DNA from: Cylicocyclus nassatus
Lineage: Eukaryota; Nematoda; Chromadorea; Rhabditida; Strongylidae
Length of the DNA: 64,000 bases
Direction: 5' to 3'
Assembly: GCA_958299035.1 (NCBI GenBank)
Contig: CATQJL010000001.1
Coordinates: 75,785,594 to 75,849,593 of the forward strand
Position numbers and translations under genes: made by a program. Each line of letters begins with the position of its first letter. Within the stretch, counting starts at the first letter, position 1. The notes beneath the pieces were generated by a model. That model did not search any database. It had not been told where the DNA came from and was given only the letters and a program-made list of their open reading frames with translations. This document shows, in pieces, positions 13,839 to 23,754 of the stretch.

Positions 13839-15061
13839 GGGAGCTTCCAGACCGCGCCGGGACCGCGCCGATTGTCGTTTTTGCAGCCAGTAGCTGCTTT
13901 CGCGCCGGTTGCCGCTAATGCAGCTAAAGCGCACCGTGTCGGATTTTGTCCTTGGAGCGTCGCAAGGGCCTATTGGTATTAAATACCAAGCTTTTCAATT
14001 CTTTTGCCACAACTCTTTTGTTTCCAAGGTCCTCTTCTTTCTGTAAGTATTCATTGCAGGTTCTGCGATGCTGGAGTAATCGACTCATTGTCGAGTATTT
14101 AATCTACCTTCCATGTAGAGCCGTTTCTAGGCAAAAAAGGTGATGAACGGCGTTTTGTCTTTCATTCATTTCCAGGCTATTCTTTTACGGTAGTTGATGA
14201 TTTCGTAAAAGCTATGTTACTTCCATCAAGGAGTCATCGGGTTGCGGACTTTCCTTGAATGTAACTGTGGACTTGTTGGAACTTCATGCAGCATTGTTTT
14301 TCGTACTTTCGCGTTAAGTTTATGATTAAAATCATTGAAAGCCCGCAACCCGCCTCCGCACAAGAGCTCGGAGGGGAGCTCGTACATCTTTGCGGAACGC
14401 TGTTTTTTTTGCACAGCTTTCGTTTTGATGATATTGCTCTACTGTGTGGTTGCGCAGGCAAGGTTTTTCGATGTCTTTTCCAATTTGAGGTTGGTCCACT
14501 ATGCTGAGTGGACGATATCGTCGCAAAACGCTGTTTTTGCACTTTCTAATTTTGAAGCTACTTTACTATGTTTGAAGGTACACTTACTGATCTAAGTTAC
14601 GATAGTGTAGTTACGATCCTACGGCATGATGGAATAACTCCAAAAACAAAGAAAGTACATTCGCAACATTCTCATCCAGCATAGTAAACCAGTTCCAAAA
14701 CGAGAATGACGTTGAAAAGGCCTTGCCTTGCAATAGCTCTACAGCGGGATTTGGAGTGAAAGGGTTTCACTCAACAATGAATCGATTTTTCCAGCAGTAG
14801 ACAATCGAAAAAACGAAATCCAGATCAAACAAACCATATCTGCAATCATTTACTACAGCAAAGAAGAGAACTTTGGAAACAAAGGAGTGATGACAAAGGA
14901 ATCGAAAAGCCTAGCATCTAGTGCCAATAGGCTCTCGCTACGCTCCAAGGACAAGATCTGACACAGTGCGCTTCAGCTGCAATAGCGGCAACCGACGCGA
15001 AAGCAGCTACCGGCTGCAAAAGCGACAACCGGTGCGGTCCCGGCGCGGTCTGGAGGCTCCC
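13839..15061. mobile_element. PIF/Harbinger-like element nested in the right arm
   Basis: Ends GGGAGCTTCCAGACCGCG and CGCGGTCTGGAGGCTCCC are inverted; the inverted repeats extend about 140 bp (13839-13981 against 14917-15061). It is flanked by TAA (13836-13838 and 15062-15064). The left palindrome arm shows the empty site GTTAGGTGAC near 8735-8745. A 3-bp TWA duplication is typical of PIF/Harbinger. The middle 0.9 kb carries no recognisable gene; overlapping frames near 14226-14595 look like chance. Confidence 0.75.
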
Positions 15062-15132
15062 TAACTGCGGCAGCGCCGCGTAAGTTAAGTGCCGCCGCCA
15101 TTTTTTTTTCACAAATTACGGGTGGTATTGTA

Positions 15133-15741
15133 TCATAAACGTCAATATAACCTTCTTGATTAATATCATTCACTTTTTTGCGAATATCGTAGTATTTTCT
15201 CAATGAATAGTCATCTCAATCGTTTGCTAATTTCCGCCCTATTAATTGTGCATCCGAAGTCGGTAACTTTGATTGATTTTGAACAATTCCTCTGGCATTC
15301 AAAAATTCCACTATAATATGTTGTGAATATAACAAATGCTAAGCAAAGAAATGCTTAATATTTATTTATAATCGTGAGAATACTTTGTTGTTTATACGTT
15401 TTAGCTATGAATATAAAGATGTTTAGGAAACCATGATAGCTATCAGCACGGCTGAAACGACGCATATCCCGGCACAAAGCAGCATCCACGGAATAGAGAC
15501 GGCGGAGTACTGTAATAGAATCGTGATAGAATAGTTTAGAGCAATCTTCTTATTTTCAGTGGTTGCTTATAAAGGTTTAATACATTAAGTAAAATTGAAT
15601 TTGAATCCGAAAATAGACCGGTGGCATTCTGCTCCTCACCTCATCTTCAGTTATGCGTTCATGAGGAAGCTGATCGCAGCGTGGTACAATGCAGTTCTGC
15701 GAGATGCAGCTGGCACTTACCCAAGAATGGTGAGAAGAAAA
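15133..15741. other. No gene recognised
   Basis: AT-rich region between the palindromic element and the last modelled exon of the 15.7-19.4 kb gene; it may contain that gene's 3' UTR. A plus-strand open frame of 135 codons starts at 15595, but it overlaps well-formed minus-strand exons and shows no domain. Confidence 0.4.
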
Positions 15742-18700
15742 CTAAAACGTACATTTAACATACTTCGAAAAGTTTCGACAAGTATTTTGTTTCCGAGGCA
15801 CAACAAAAAACTGGCCGCTATTCGCAGTAAACTGAAGACGTGTGAGATTGCACACAAAATGCGCATGCGTCGTATCGTATTTGTTACTAAAATGCTCATA
15901 TTTTCTAGATCCTTCTGTGAATGTGCGCTCTTTTCGAAACCGAGCTTTATTTTAACTTTGCAGGAACGAAAACTGATCCAAATTGCGAAAGTTGCGCGAT
16001 AAGTTCAAGTCATGTGCAATTGCACAAGTAGGTCACAATTGACTGTAAACAGCATTTTAATCACTGTCACCATTGTTCTCAGAATTTCCCTACTCTCTGG
16101 TTTCAGAACATTGTTGTCGATAAGAGTTTTCCAGGCATTATTGATCGCCAACCTAAAAGAGCCGCTTTTCAGTGAAGAAATATTTACGGCAGAATCCGTC
16201 ATTATACAACAATTCTATGATCAGTGTTTATCTATAGAAAAACTCTACAGCTTTTTTTAGAGTTTTTTCTGTCTACAAGCCATTCACTTTTTTCAACTTC
16301 TTTACTGTCTACAAAAACTCTTACCCATCATAAGGATCTTTTTCATTTTCTGGAAGCATTCGTAGTATTTCATTGAAAAGATAGTCAGCAATCTACAATG
16401 ATAACTTATACTTGGAGTGTTTATTCTATAAAAGTAAACTAATCTATGACTGACAGTGTTGGACGTGAACTAATTGAAGATTTTGAATTGATTTGAAACA
16501 TAATTACAAGGCCAAAAAAATCGTAAAGCCAGCTACTCGTAGGAAATCCGTCTCCATAAATCTCTTTCAAAAAAAACTCATAAAACAGCAACAAAAATAA
16601 TTTGTGAAATTTCCTCTTTGCATTTAGTAAGAGCAAACTCCTTTTGTAAAAGTCTGTTTTTGTAAAGCTGTTCCAAATGGCTAATCGAACGCATTACTGC
16701 CATCTCTAACAGTGCAGAGAACGAAATTCTGACTAATAAAACTTTTCTTGAACGCAATAATTTTTAAGCGTGCATACCTGTAAACCAAGCACATCATTAC
16801 CGTTGACATCTTCAGCAAAAGTCATGATTTCCTTGAGTTTCTTTCGCAGTTGTTTTGCTACACTGACATCTCGGCGCAATTTCATCTTCAAAAAAAATTA
16901 TGTTCAAAAACAAAACATGTTTTACCACCTACCTCGGTTGAAACTGACTTATGACATAGCTGCAAAACCTCGCTGTTTTTGCCTCCAACAATGTTATCAA
17001 AACTTGGATACTCACTAAATTAAAATGTACGCTGAGTGTCTAAACTCAAAGACAAAAAGTTAGGTTGCCAAAGGGAAAATCATGATTTTGCGTGAAGAAG
17101 CTGTCAATTTATAAGTCTGTGTCACGATAAACCACCCTGACATAAAACTTCAGTTTGCTATCACCCGAACTCTCAACATTTCTAGCCTTTGAGATGGGGC
17201 TTCTAAAAAAGATGGTAGATTAGTTTTTTTAGCTGCTTCTTACTCAAGCAATCCAAGTTCCGTCTGCGTAACATAATGTAGATACAATACCACGCTTATT
17301 TCTACAGAATCAAGAAAGCCAATCCGCGTTTTTGCACTATCTTGAACTTAGTCCATGAGATTTTTCTGGGTTATTTTTACAGCATCAGATTTCTTTCGGA
17401 AATCTCTACCTAATTGATATATAACTTAAGATTCGAGCAGATAAATGCTGAAGCGTGTATTCTTCTCAAAAATGTTATCGTAAAATCTTGTATTTCATCA
17501 GAATGCTGTATATATTGTGCTGTACACATGAAAAGATCAACCAATTTCCTTCAAATTTCTTTCCACTAAAGTATGAGAAGTTCATAACTCTGCTTTGGGA
17601 AATTGCGCTTTCTTAACTCATCACCCACTTCAGCATCGCAATACGTCGATCCACTTCATTGGCAATACGCTGTGAAGCTTCAAGTTCACCCAGCTGTTGT
17701 TCTTCCAATGGATTCTAAATATTAGATAAAGGAAACGAAGAGTGGCACTGAATTTTGACTTGTATGCTAGTGTCCATAAGGCGATGTTCCATATCATGAT
17801 GCATAGTTTGCATTTTCCAGTTATGTTGCCAATCCCCGGGTGACTAAATTTATAGTATTCGTACATATTGAAGGACAGGACCCCTAACCTCCGTGGCAGT
17901 AGAAGCAGCACTTTCACTGCTGAAGCCACTTAGCGTATCCAAAGATGGAGCTCTTTTTGGTGATTTCTCAAAGGTGATCGTCAGCGGCTCCACAAAATCT
18001 GTAGCTCAAATACTATTAAGCAATTTTTGAGATTTATAGCCACCTCGAGAACTTTCATAAGTAGTTACAGCCCCTGGACCGTACTCATACCGTGTTGGGC
18101 GAACTCGCAAAGGTATTCGGGCATTTTTGACTACCTAAATCAGTATGTAAAACAAACGAGAAAGTCACTCCACTTCACATTAATGTGGAAAACATCGCAC
18201 AATTCTAAAAAGCACAAAATGTTCAGATAGTGTGGATAAAATAGGTAACAAAAATGTGCATTTCAAAATTCTTTCCGTGAATTTCGGTAAACTAACTAAT
18301 CAGCTAATGGATTTCAATATATTCAATTCAATTTATTTTCCAAATTTGATTCACTTTCAACATAATTTACGGTTATATGGAAAAATTTGTGGATGCTATT
18401 TACAATGTAAACTATGATTTTTTGATAATTACTGACCTTCCTCACAATTTCTTCTTTACCAATGATCAAGCTTAGATCTTTCAGTGCTCTGCAAAGAAAT
18501 GTCGAGTGTCCCAGAGATGGAGTGAATTCGTGCAGCTCACTGGCCAGATGATAAACAGATTTGATTGGCCGATCTCGATTAAAAGCCCTAGAAAATAATT
18601 GTGCTTTCCTCTTCATTGAACCATAATTTCGTTTCAAACACCACCTAATACAGTTCTTCTTTACTATAACTTGTTTGTTCATTTCGGCACACTTCATACG

Positions 18701-19395
18701 TTCGTCTATCCAGTCTTTGTTGAGATTTTTGAAGTGCTCAACAAACTTGACTTAAATTGTCTTCAAATCTGCACTTTTATTCACCTTGAAATTTTCGTGC
18801 CCACTAAATCTCAGTATATTCTCAAAGTACAAGATCCTATTGAGTACAGATTTTTTGATGTCATCAGCAGCCTCAGCAATCATCATCGGCCAAATTTTGA
18901 AGTTCTTTTTCTGTAATTCTTCAATGATTAATTAAAAAGTTTTATGAACTTAATTCGAAAAAGCATGTGCTTGAGAAATAATAAGAGTACCCTTTGATTC
19001 AACTGGATTTGCGGCTGGAGGGCGGGGCTCCGTGACCTAGTTAAGGCCTAGAGAACGATCAGAGATCGCGCGCGCGAAAGAGACGCAGACTGTGTCGCGG
19101 GCGCGATCGGCCTTAATTGGGTTACAAAGTTACAAAGCCCGCCTCTCAGCCGCGATTCAGTTGAATCAAAGGTTAGAAGGTAGCAGTGCTACTTTTCTAT
19201 GTAATGATTTAAGTATCAGGAATATTTTTCAATCCCAAAACATAAATTGACCGACCTCCTCTTTCGCTATCGCCTTGCGATGCGTATGCTGAAGTGGCGA
19301 AATCTTGAAATTCGTCATTGTCAAACGTTTTCCCCTTCCAAAAGTTGCGATGCCATTTCGACGCCGCTCCAATTCGTTTCTCATTATGTAAGCTA
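15742..19395 (-). CDS. Unrecognised multi-exon protein, about 400 aa
   Basis: Twelve minus-strand exons: 19256-19384 (or to 19395), 18785-18910, 18645-18745, 18437-18587, 18044-18134, 17889-17998, 17629-17714, 16933-17014, 16778-16885, 16325-16392, 16071-16152, 15742-15831. From the second exon on, all phases agree and give 364 residues. The product is polar and largely helical by eye: a Lys/Glu-rich N-terminal half (FVEHFKNLNKDWIDERMK), a Ser/Pro-rich linker (FEKSPKRAPSLDTLSGFSS), then charged helices (QQLGELEASQRIANEVDRR; AKQLRKKLKEIMTFAEDVN) and an acidic end (LPENEKDPYDGLAINNAWKT). I see no signal peptide or membrane span. I do not recognise the family; a cytoplasmic coiled-coil or scaffold protein is a guess. 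The first exon is open in two frames and only the MRNELERRR frame joins the second exon cleanly. The last exon is less certain than the rest. Intron 1 contains a MITE. Confidence 0.7.
18991..19172. mobile_element. CCTTTGATTC foldback MITE, copy 1
   Basis: Inverted ends CCTTTGATTCAACTGG and CAGTTGAATCAAAGG enclose a GC-rich core with GCGCGCGCGAAAGAGACG. The same ends and core recur at about 33799-33950, 36597-37087 and 37949-38107. This copy lies in the first intron of the 15.7-19.4 kb gene. Non-coding. Confidence 0.75.
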
Positions 19396-19725
19396 TGCTA
19401 AACAAAGTTTGAGCTTGTCACCGTTGTAAAGTAGGAATGTGGTTTGAAACGCCGTACAACAATTGCATTCGATTTGACTTTCCAACAAAAAAGGCCTCCT
19501 TTATGGTCGACTATCATTGCTTGAGTATGCGACTGACTGCAAACATCAGCTAGGTCCCACAGAAAGGGCAAAATCTAGTAAAGGGTCGATTAGTGAAACA
19601 CAGCAAAGAACTTGAAAAATCTTGCAACATCTGATTGAATTAGATCGTAGGCTGGATCAAAGAAGAGTCACGTGATATTTTTTTACCAGTGCGTCACCTA
19701 TATGACGCACTGGCTCCGCTATGTG
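19396..19725. other. Upstream of the 12-exon gene; hairpin
   Basis: No gene. A perfect 11-bp inverted repeat, CCAGTGCGTCA and TGACGCACTGG, at 19686-19696 and 19703-19713 encloses a six-base loop. The AT-rich DNA before it may include the promoter of the minus-strand gene. Confidence 0.4.
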
Positions 19726-19728
19726 TAA

Positions 19729-19936
19729 GGCTCCCGCCAGAGTGCCGAAGCCATGCTAGCGCTACGCCAGCGCCGAGCTAGCGTTTCGATCGATACACGT
19801 GTATTTCGTTGGGGCGGGGCTAGCTGACCTAGTTCTCAGCAGGTAGATGTCCCTAACGAAATACACGTGTATCGATCGAAACGCTGGCTCGGCGCTGGCG
19901 TAGCGCTGGCATGGCTTCGGCACTCTGGCGGAAGCC
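19729..19936. mobile_element. 208-bp foldback MITE, TAA target
   Basis: Left arm GGCTCCCGCCAGAGTGCC and right arm GGCACTCTGGCGGAAGCC are inverted. The repeats run about 80 bp each, through the palindromic ACACGTGT segment near 19795-19803 and 19865-19873. Flanked by TAA (19726-19728 and 19937-19939), consistent with PIF/Harbinger-type mobilisation. Non-coding. Confidence 0.75.
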
Positions 19937-19939
19937 TAA

Positions 19940-21035
19940 GCCTTTCTCATGTTCGCATAATGATGACTCTGAAACTCACCGCGCGATGCTGAACATCATA
20001 AATGATTTGTAAACAACTGTTCATTCTTGAACACCTCTATGTAAGATCGGTATTTGAGAAAGAAAAGTTTTTTTGGAAGAAAAAACGCGAATTTGAGTGA
20101 ATTACTGAGTTATTTTGGTTTGGTAATCGCCATAAGGATAATACTTATTTTAGGCTACATTTCCGTGCAAAAATCTTTCCGGTTTTCTAAGATAAAAGTT
20201 GTCAAAGCCCATCTGGTCGATCACCTCTTTTTGGCGCTGTTTTCGCAGAAAAGCAAACTTTAGTTACTTTTTGGCTAGAATTTATGGGGCGCAGATATAC
20301 TTGTCAGGCAAATCATGACTTTGCGAAAGGTCAAACTAGCGATCTATTTTTGTGTGCTAAAGCCGCGTGGGTCCTTAGACGCGCAAATTTTGAGGGCCTG
20401 CTTATCAAACTGGCTCGTTGTTGTGCAAGGTGGACCTACATGCTAGTACGGTATATTATGTAAATTTGCAGCTCGATAGCTTCGCTGCAGCTTCCTCTAT
20501 AAATTTCGTGACAGACATACACATACACACAAAAAGACAGACGCTCAGCGCTTTATTATAACTTTAGTCTACACCATCGGTAAATGTCTCAACAAAAAAT
20601 AACCATCGTGTCTAGTCTCGTGTTCTCATTCGGGTTATTGTTGTGTGGCCAACTTTTTTTGTAAATGGTGGATATTTGCAAACTTTTAGCTTATATGCAT
20701 TGTCTCGGCAAATTCTGCATTTTCATCTTGCCGCATATTTTGAGCTTTCTCGTCATGTAAAACTCGAATCCGAGCTTCAAACTGGGTAAACGACTCAGGT
20801 ACTTCACACACTTTTCAAAAAGGAAGGTCGCTGTAAGTTTACTTTGGAAAGTTGGGAGCAGTTGGCACAATCTGCAGCCTATATTTTCGCGTTGGATGGC
20901 ATGCATGACACGGATGCGGTGGTTTCACGCAACTTCAAGTGAAAGCAAGATCTTGATTTCGTGTACATTAGTTTCAACCCAGTTTAGGCGGAAATTGGAC
21001 TGGCGGAAGCCCGCTTCGCAACGATTCGCGCCGCT
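19940..21035. repeat. Dispersed repeat fragments, RTE-like tail
   Basis: 19960-20060 is a copy of the repeat at 640-750. 20400-20570 resembles the 3' end of an RTE-type LINE, with a CAGACATACACATACACAC run after ATAAATTTCGTG. ACTTCAAGTGAAAGCAAGATC at 20932-20952 recurs near 31893-31913. No gene is supported; frames at 20054-20263 and 20691-20906 have no motif. Confidence 0.45.
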
Positions 21036-21247
21036 TTAGGCCCCGGTCAGACTTCACGCGACTTACAAGGGAAGTTCGCCGAATCGAAATGGCCGCTTGA
21101 TGTGTGGTATACACCCGGACGCGGGGCTCGGGAGGTTAGTATTAAATGTGCGCCCATTAGCTGCGACGCGTTATTGTGAAGCAAGTTATGGCCCTCCGAA
21201 GTTTTTGGCGTGTGCATGTCTAGAGAACGCACAAATGCTCCGATTGT

Positions 21248-21320
21248 GGTCGTGTGGTGTAGTGGTTAGCGTCTCGGACTCACAGATGACCGGTGAGGGT
21301 TCGAATCCTGTTGCTGTCCA
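21248..21320 (+). pseudogene. tRNA-Val(CAC)-like sequence, left arm
   Basis: A 73-base segment with an A-box-like TGGTGTAGTGGTTAGCG and a canonical B box GGTTCGAATCC at tRNA spacing. The anticodon-loop position reads CTCACAG (CAC, valine). The acceptor and anticodon stems pair poorly (TCGGA against ATGAC), so a functional tRNA is unlikely. The pol III promoter boxes look intact. A second inverted copy is at 21735-21807. Confidence 0.6.
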
Positions 21321-21734
21321 CATGTTTTGCGATCTTCTCAAAATTCATTCTTTACCTGTTTTATGCATTGCTGACGTAAAAAATGACACATACGGGTGGT
21401 TAAACTCTACTAATTATAGATCCTGCCGTGTCATTCTCACAAGGTAGCCCATTAGCAACAATCAATAGTACGACGTGATACAACTTGGAGATTGTCACGT
21501 AAATACTACGTGCAATCGAAGAAAGTATGTGGGAGTGAGGATTTAGCAAATCTTCAAAGTCAAGTGAGAAGCCTTCGCTAAAAAGTCGTTGCTATGTTCT
21601 ACGAAAATCTTACATATGAAGCATTGGTCGAATTTTCGTGAGAAAAATTATCCCGTAACCCGTGTGTGTCATTTTTTGCCTTGATAATACATAAAACAGG
21701 TAAAAAATGATTTTTGAGAAGAACGCAAAACATG

Positions 21735-21807
21735 TGGACAGCAACAGGATTCGAACCCTCACTGGTCACCTGTGAGTCCGAGACGCTAACCACTACACCA
21801 GACGACC
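21735..21807 (-). pseudogene. tRNA-Val(CAC)-like sequence, right arm
   Basis: Inverted partner of the 21248-21320 sequence, differing at a few positions (CAGGTGACCAGTGAGG instead of CAGATGACCGGTGAGG). It has the same A-box and B-box motifs, the same CTCACAG loop and the same unpaired anticodon stem. Confidence 0.6.
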
Positions 21808-22170
21808 ACAACCGGAGCATTTGTGCGTTCTCTAGACATGCACACGCCAAAAACTTTAGAGGGCCATAACTTGCTTCACAATAACGCGTCGCAGCTAATG
21901 GGCGCACATTTGATACTAACCTTCCGAGCCCCGCGTCCGGGTATATACCACGTATCAATCGGCCATTTCGATTTGGCGAACTTCCCTTGTTAGTCGTCGC
22001 GATCTAATCGCCAAGATTTCCATTCATTTTCATTTCACATTCAAAAATGTCGGGCTGGAAAAGTATCACAACCGAATGCAAGTTGATCGGCATGGAATGA
22101 TGCTGTAACAGTTTTCTAGTCGCGACTCAGTCGCGACGATCAAATCGCGTGAAGTCTGCCCGGGGCCTTA

Positions 22171-22839
22171 CAGTCTGCGTCTCTTCATTCTAATCTATCG
22201 CGCTGAGCCAGTGGCATTGCGGACGCGCTGGTCCGCTTGGAATGTTTCGCCTACTCCGGGTGGAAACAGGCTGTAAACCAAGCCGTCCCCCGATTCGAGG
22301 GCAATTTTCTCAGGTAGGCAACATCATGCAGCAGAGTAGCGCGCTGCGGTAATCCTTGCTAATATTCTCTTCACGCAAACTTTTGCAAAGACCTGTAAAT
22401 TTATTCAAGGCAATTTAACCGGAATCAGGCCGCGCATCCTTCTATAAACAAGAGCACTTCATCAAAACTTATGTTATTACGACGCCTTTCCTGATTTTGG
22501 GAAAGCTATATTTTGAGAAACGCGCTTGCCATTACAGGCGAAAACTTTCTTGGTTTACCTAAGCCAGTCGGTAATGTACTGCAGTGACGAATCTTTTTCT
22601 TCTGTAAGAAGCTCTTGATGCATGTATTGTAAATAATACATTTTGGTTTCTTTGTAGTCCAAGACTGTCAGCTATAAACACTCTGCTAGAAATATCTTGC
22701 ATCTTTTCATGCCGCTCACCTCGTCTGCTCTATTGTTGGCCCTATATAGCATCCATGGACCTTGATTTTGAGCTTTTTTGAGAACGCATTGCACATTCGG
22801 TCCAGTCCCGAAAGTACTAAAATACCTCCCCTCACAACC
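22171..22839. other. No gene recognised
   Basis: Unique-looking sequence between two MITEs. Slightly GC-rich at 22180-22310, otherwise AT-rich. No exon, RNA gene or repeat end is visible. Confidence 0.4.
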
Positions 22840-22841
22840 TA

Positions 22842-23165
22842 CAATACCCCTCACAGAGTGTGCGAAATTTTCGTGAATGTCGGGGCAGTACGCAAAATTC
22901 CCGGAACCTCCGCGACACGGGAATTTCGCGAATCACGTTAATCACGCAAAATTACGTAGCGCTATAACCTATTTCGAAAGGAATATATTCTAAAATTAAA
23001 AAAAAAACACTTGCTCAGCGCATCAAGGCGAGTCTTTCGATGCACAGAATGTCCTCGTTGTTCGCTAGTTTGCGTGATTCGCGTGATCCCGCAAAGTTTA
23101 CGGAATATCGCGAATTTCCGGTATTCCTTGACACGGAAATTTTGCACGTTCTGTGAGCGGCATTG
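22842..23165. mobile_element. 324-bp MITE related to the 6.5 kb palindrome
   Basis: Ends CAATACCCCTCACAGAG and TCTGTGAGCGGCATTG are inverted and flanked by TA (22840-22841 and 23166-23167). The interior AGCGCTATAACC...GGAATATATTC...ATCAAGGCGAGTCTT matches the arm at about 10884-10965. It is therefore a short deletion derivative of the same family as 8666-15130. Confidence 0.75.
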
Positions 23166-23248
23166 TATATGGAGTAAATACTGTAGCAGTTTGATTTTTG
23201 AGCACTAGCTGATCCGATATGTTCGCTACTAGGACAGAAGTTCACTTA

Positions 23249-23754
23249 CTATTCTCTATTTACAAATTTTTCCGATGGTAAGCCAATCCTCATGAATTCC
23301 CGCCAATGTGTAGCATTGCTGTGTGCCACAGCTAATGAGAACTGCAAATTAAAATAAAGGAAACGAAAGTGAAAGATGTTCCAAAAAGGGACATGAGATG
23401 CACAAGACAGTTCCGAACTACCTTCCGAGCATCCATTAATTGCACATCGCCAATCTCTAGCTGTAACTCGGGGAACGGTTCGCGTATGTCTCGTTTTGGC
23501 ATCTAAACATATTACTTGTGCAAAACAGACGGCATGATCAAACTAACTTACATATATGATCTGTTTCTCCGGAGAAACTAGGATGGCACGCTAAAATTAA
23601 GCTTATTGAGGCAATCACTTCAATGTACACTTTGGTTGACTACAAATGAGAGCAATTGGGGCAAAACATACAGAATTTAAAAAAATGAAAACCTTGTAAT
23701 CCAAGCGTTTCCTTGTCGCTTTTGTCGGTTATGCGCAAAATCCAATCCGCAGTC
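23249..23754 (-). CDS. C-terminal exons of an unrecognised protein
   Basis: Minus-strand exons 23552-23590, 23422-23502 and 23249-23341 join in phase to give RAILVSPEKQIIY, then MPKRDIREPFPELQLEIGDV..., then FSLAVAHSNATHWREFMRIG... and a TAG stop (about 70 residues). Splice sites are good (TTTTAG, GTTTAG, TTTGCAG acceptors). A further candidate exon at 23693-23754 (ADWILRITDKSDKETLGLQ) is protein-like but its phase does not match 23552-23590, so an exon may be missing. No family recognised. The 5' part of the gene was not found. Confidence 0.5.

Larger units (their letters stand above)
8666..15130. mobile_element. 6.5 kb palindromic transposon with two nested insertions
   Basis: Ends are CAATACCACCCGTAATTTG at the left and its inverse at 15112-15130, flanked by TA (8664-8665 and 15131-15132). 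Almost the whole element is one inverted repeat centred near 12.1 kb. For example 8731-9270 is the inverse of 13300-13838, and 10890-12030 is the inverse of 12190-13300. Two later insertions interrupt the symmetry: 9266-10881 in the left arm and 13839-15061 in the right arm. Removing them leaves about 3.6 kb. No transposase is recognisable; the open frames at 9047-9313 and 13184-13575 are mirror images of each other, not genes. A 324-bp relative with the same ends is at 22842-23165. Confidence 0.85.
21039..22167. mobile_element. PIF/Harbinger-like foldback carrying tRNA-like arms
   Basis: Ends GGCCCCGGTCAGACTTCACG and CGTGAAGTCTGCCCGGGGCC are inverted and flanked by TTA (21036-21038 and 22168-22170), a PIF/Harbinger-type duplication. 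The arms are long: 21060-21330 is the inverse of about 21725-21995. Each arm contains a tRNA-Val-like sequence. Large mirror-image open frames (21097-21447 plus, 21599-21958 minus) come from the inverted repeat and are not genes. Confidence 0.78.

Noticed and set aside
8666..15130. Palindrome as an assembly artefact
   Set aside because: Each arm carries a different nested insertion with its own target duplication, which a mirrored assembly error would not produce.
15595..16002. Plus-strand ORF of 135 codons
   Set aside because: Overlaps minus-strand exons of a long in-phase chain; basic, low-information composition and no motif.
21248..21807. Functional tRNA-Val pair
   Set aside because: A and B boxes are good, but acceptor and anticodon stems do not pair; called tRNA-like pseudogenes.
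21097..21958. Paired 116-119 codon ORFs
   Set aside because: They lie in the inverted arms of the PIF-like element and run through the tRNA-like sequence; not protein genes.
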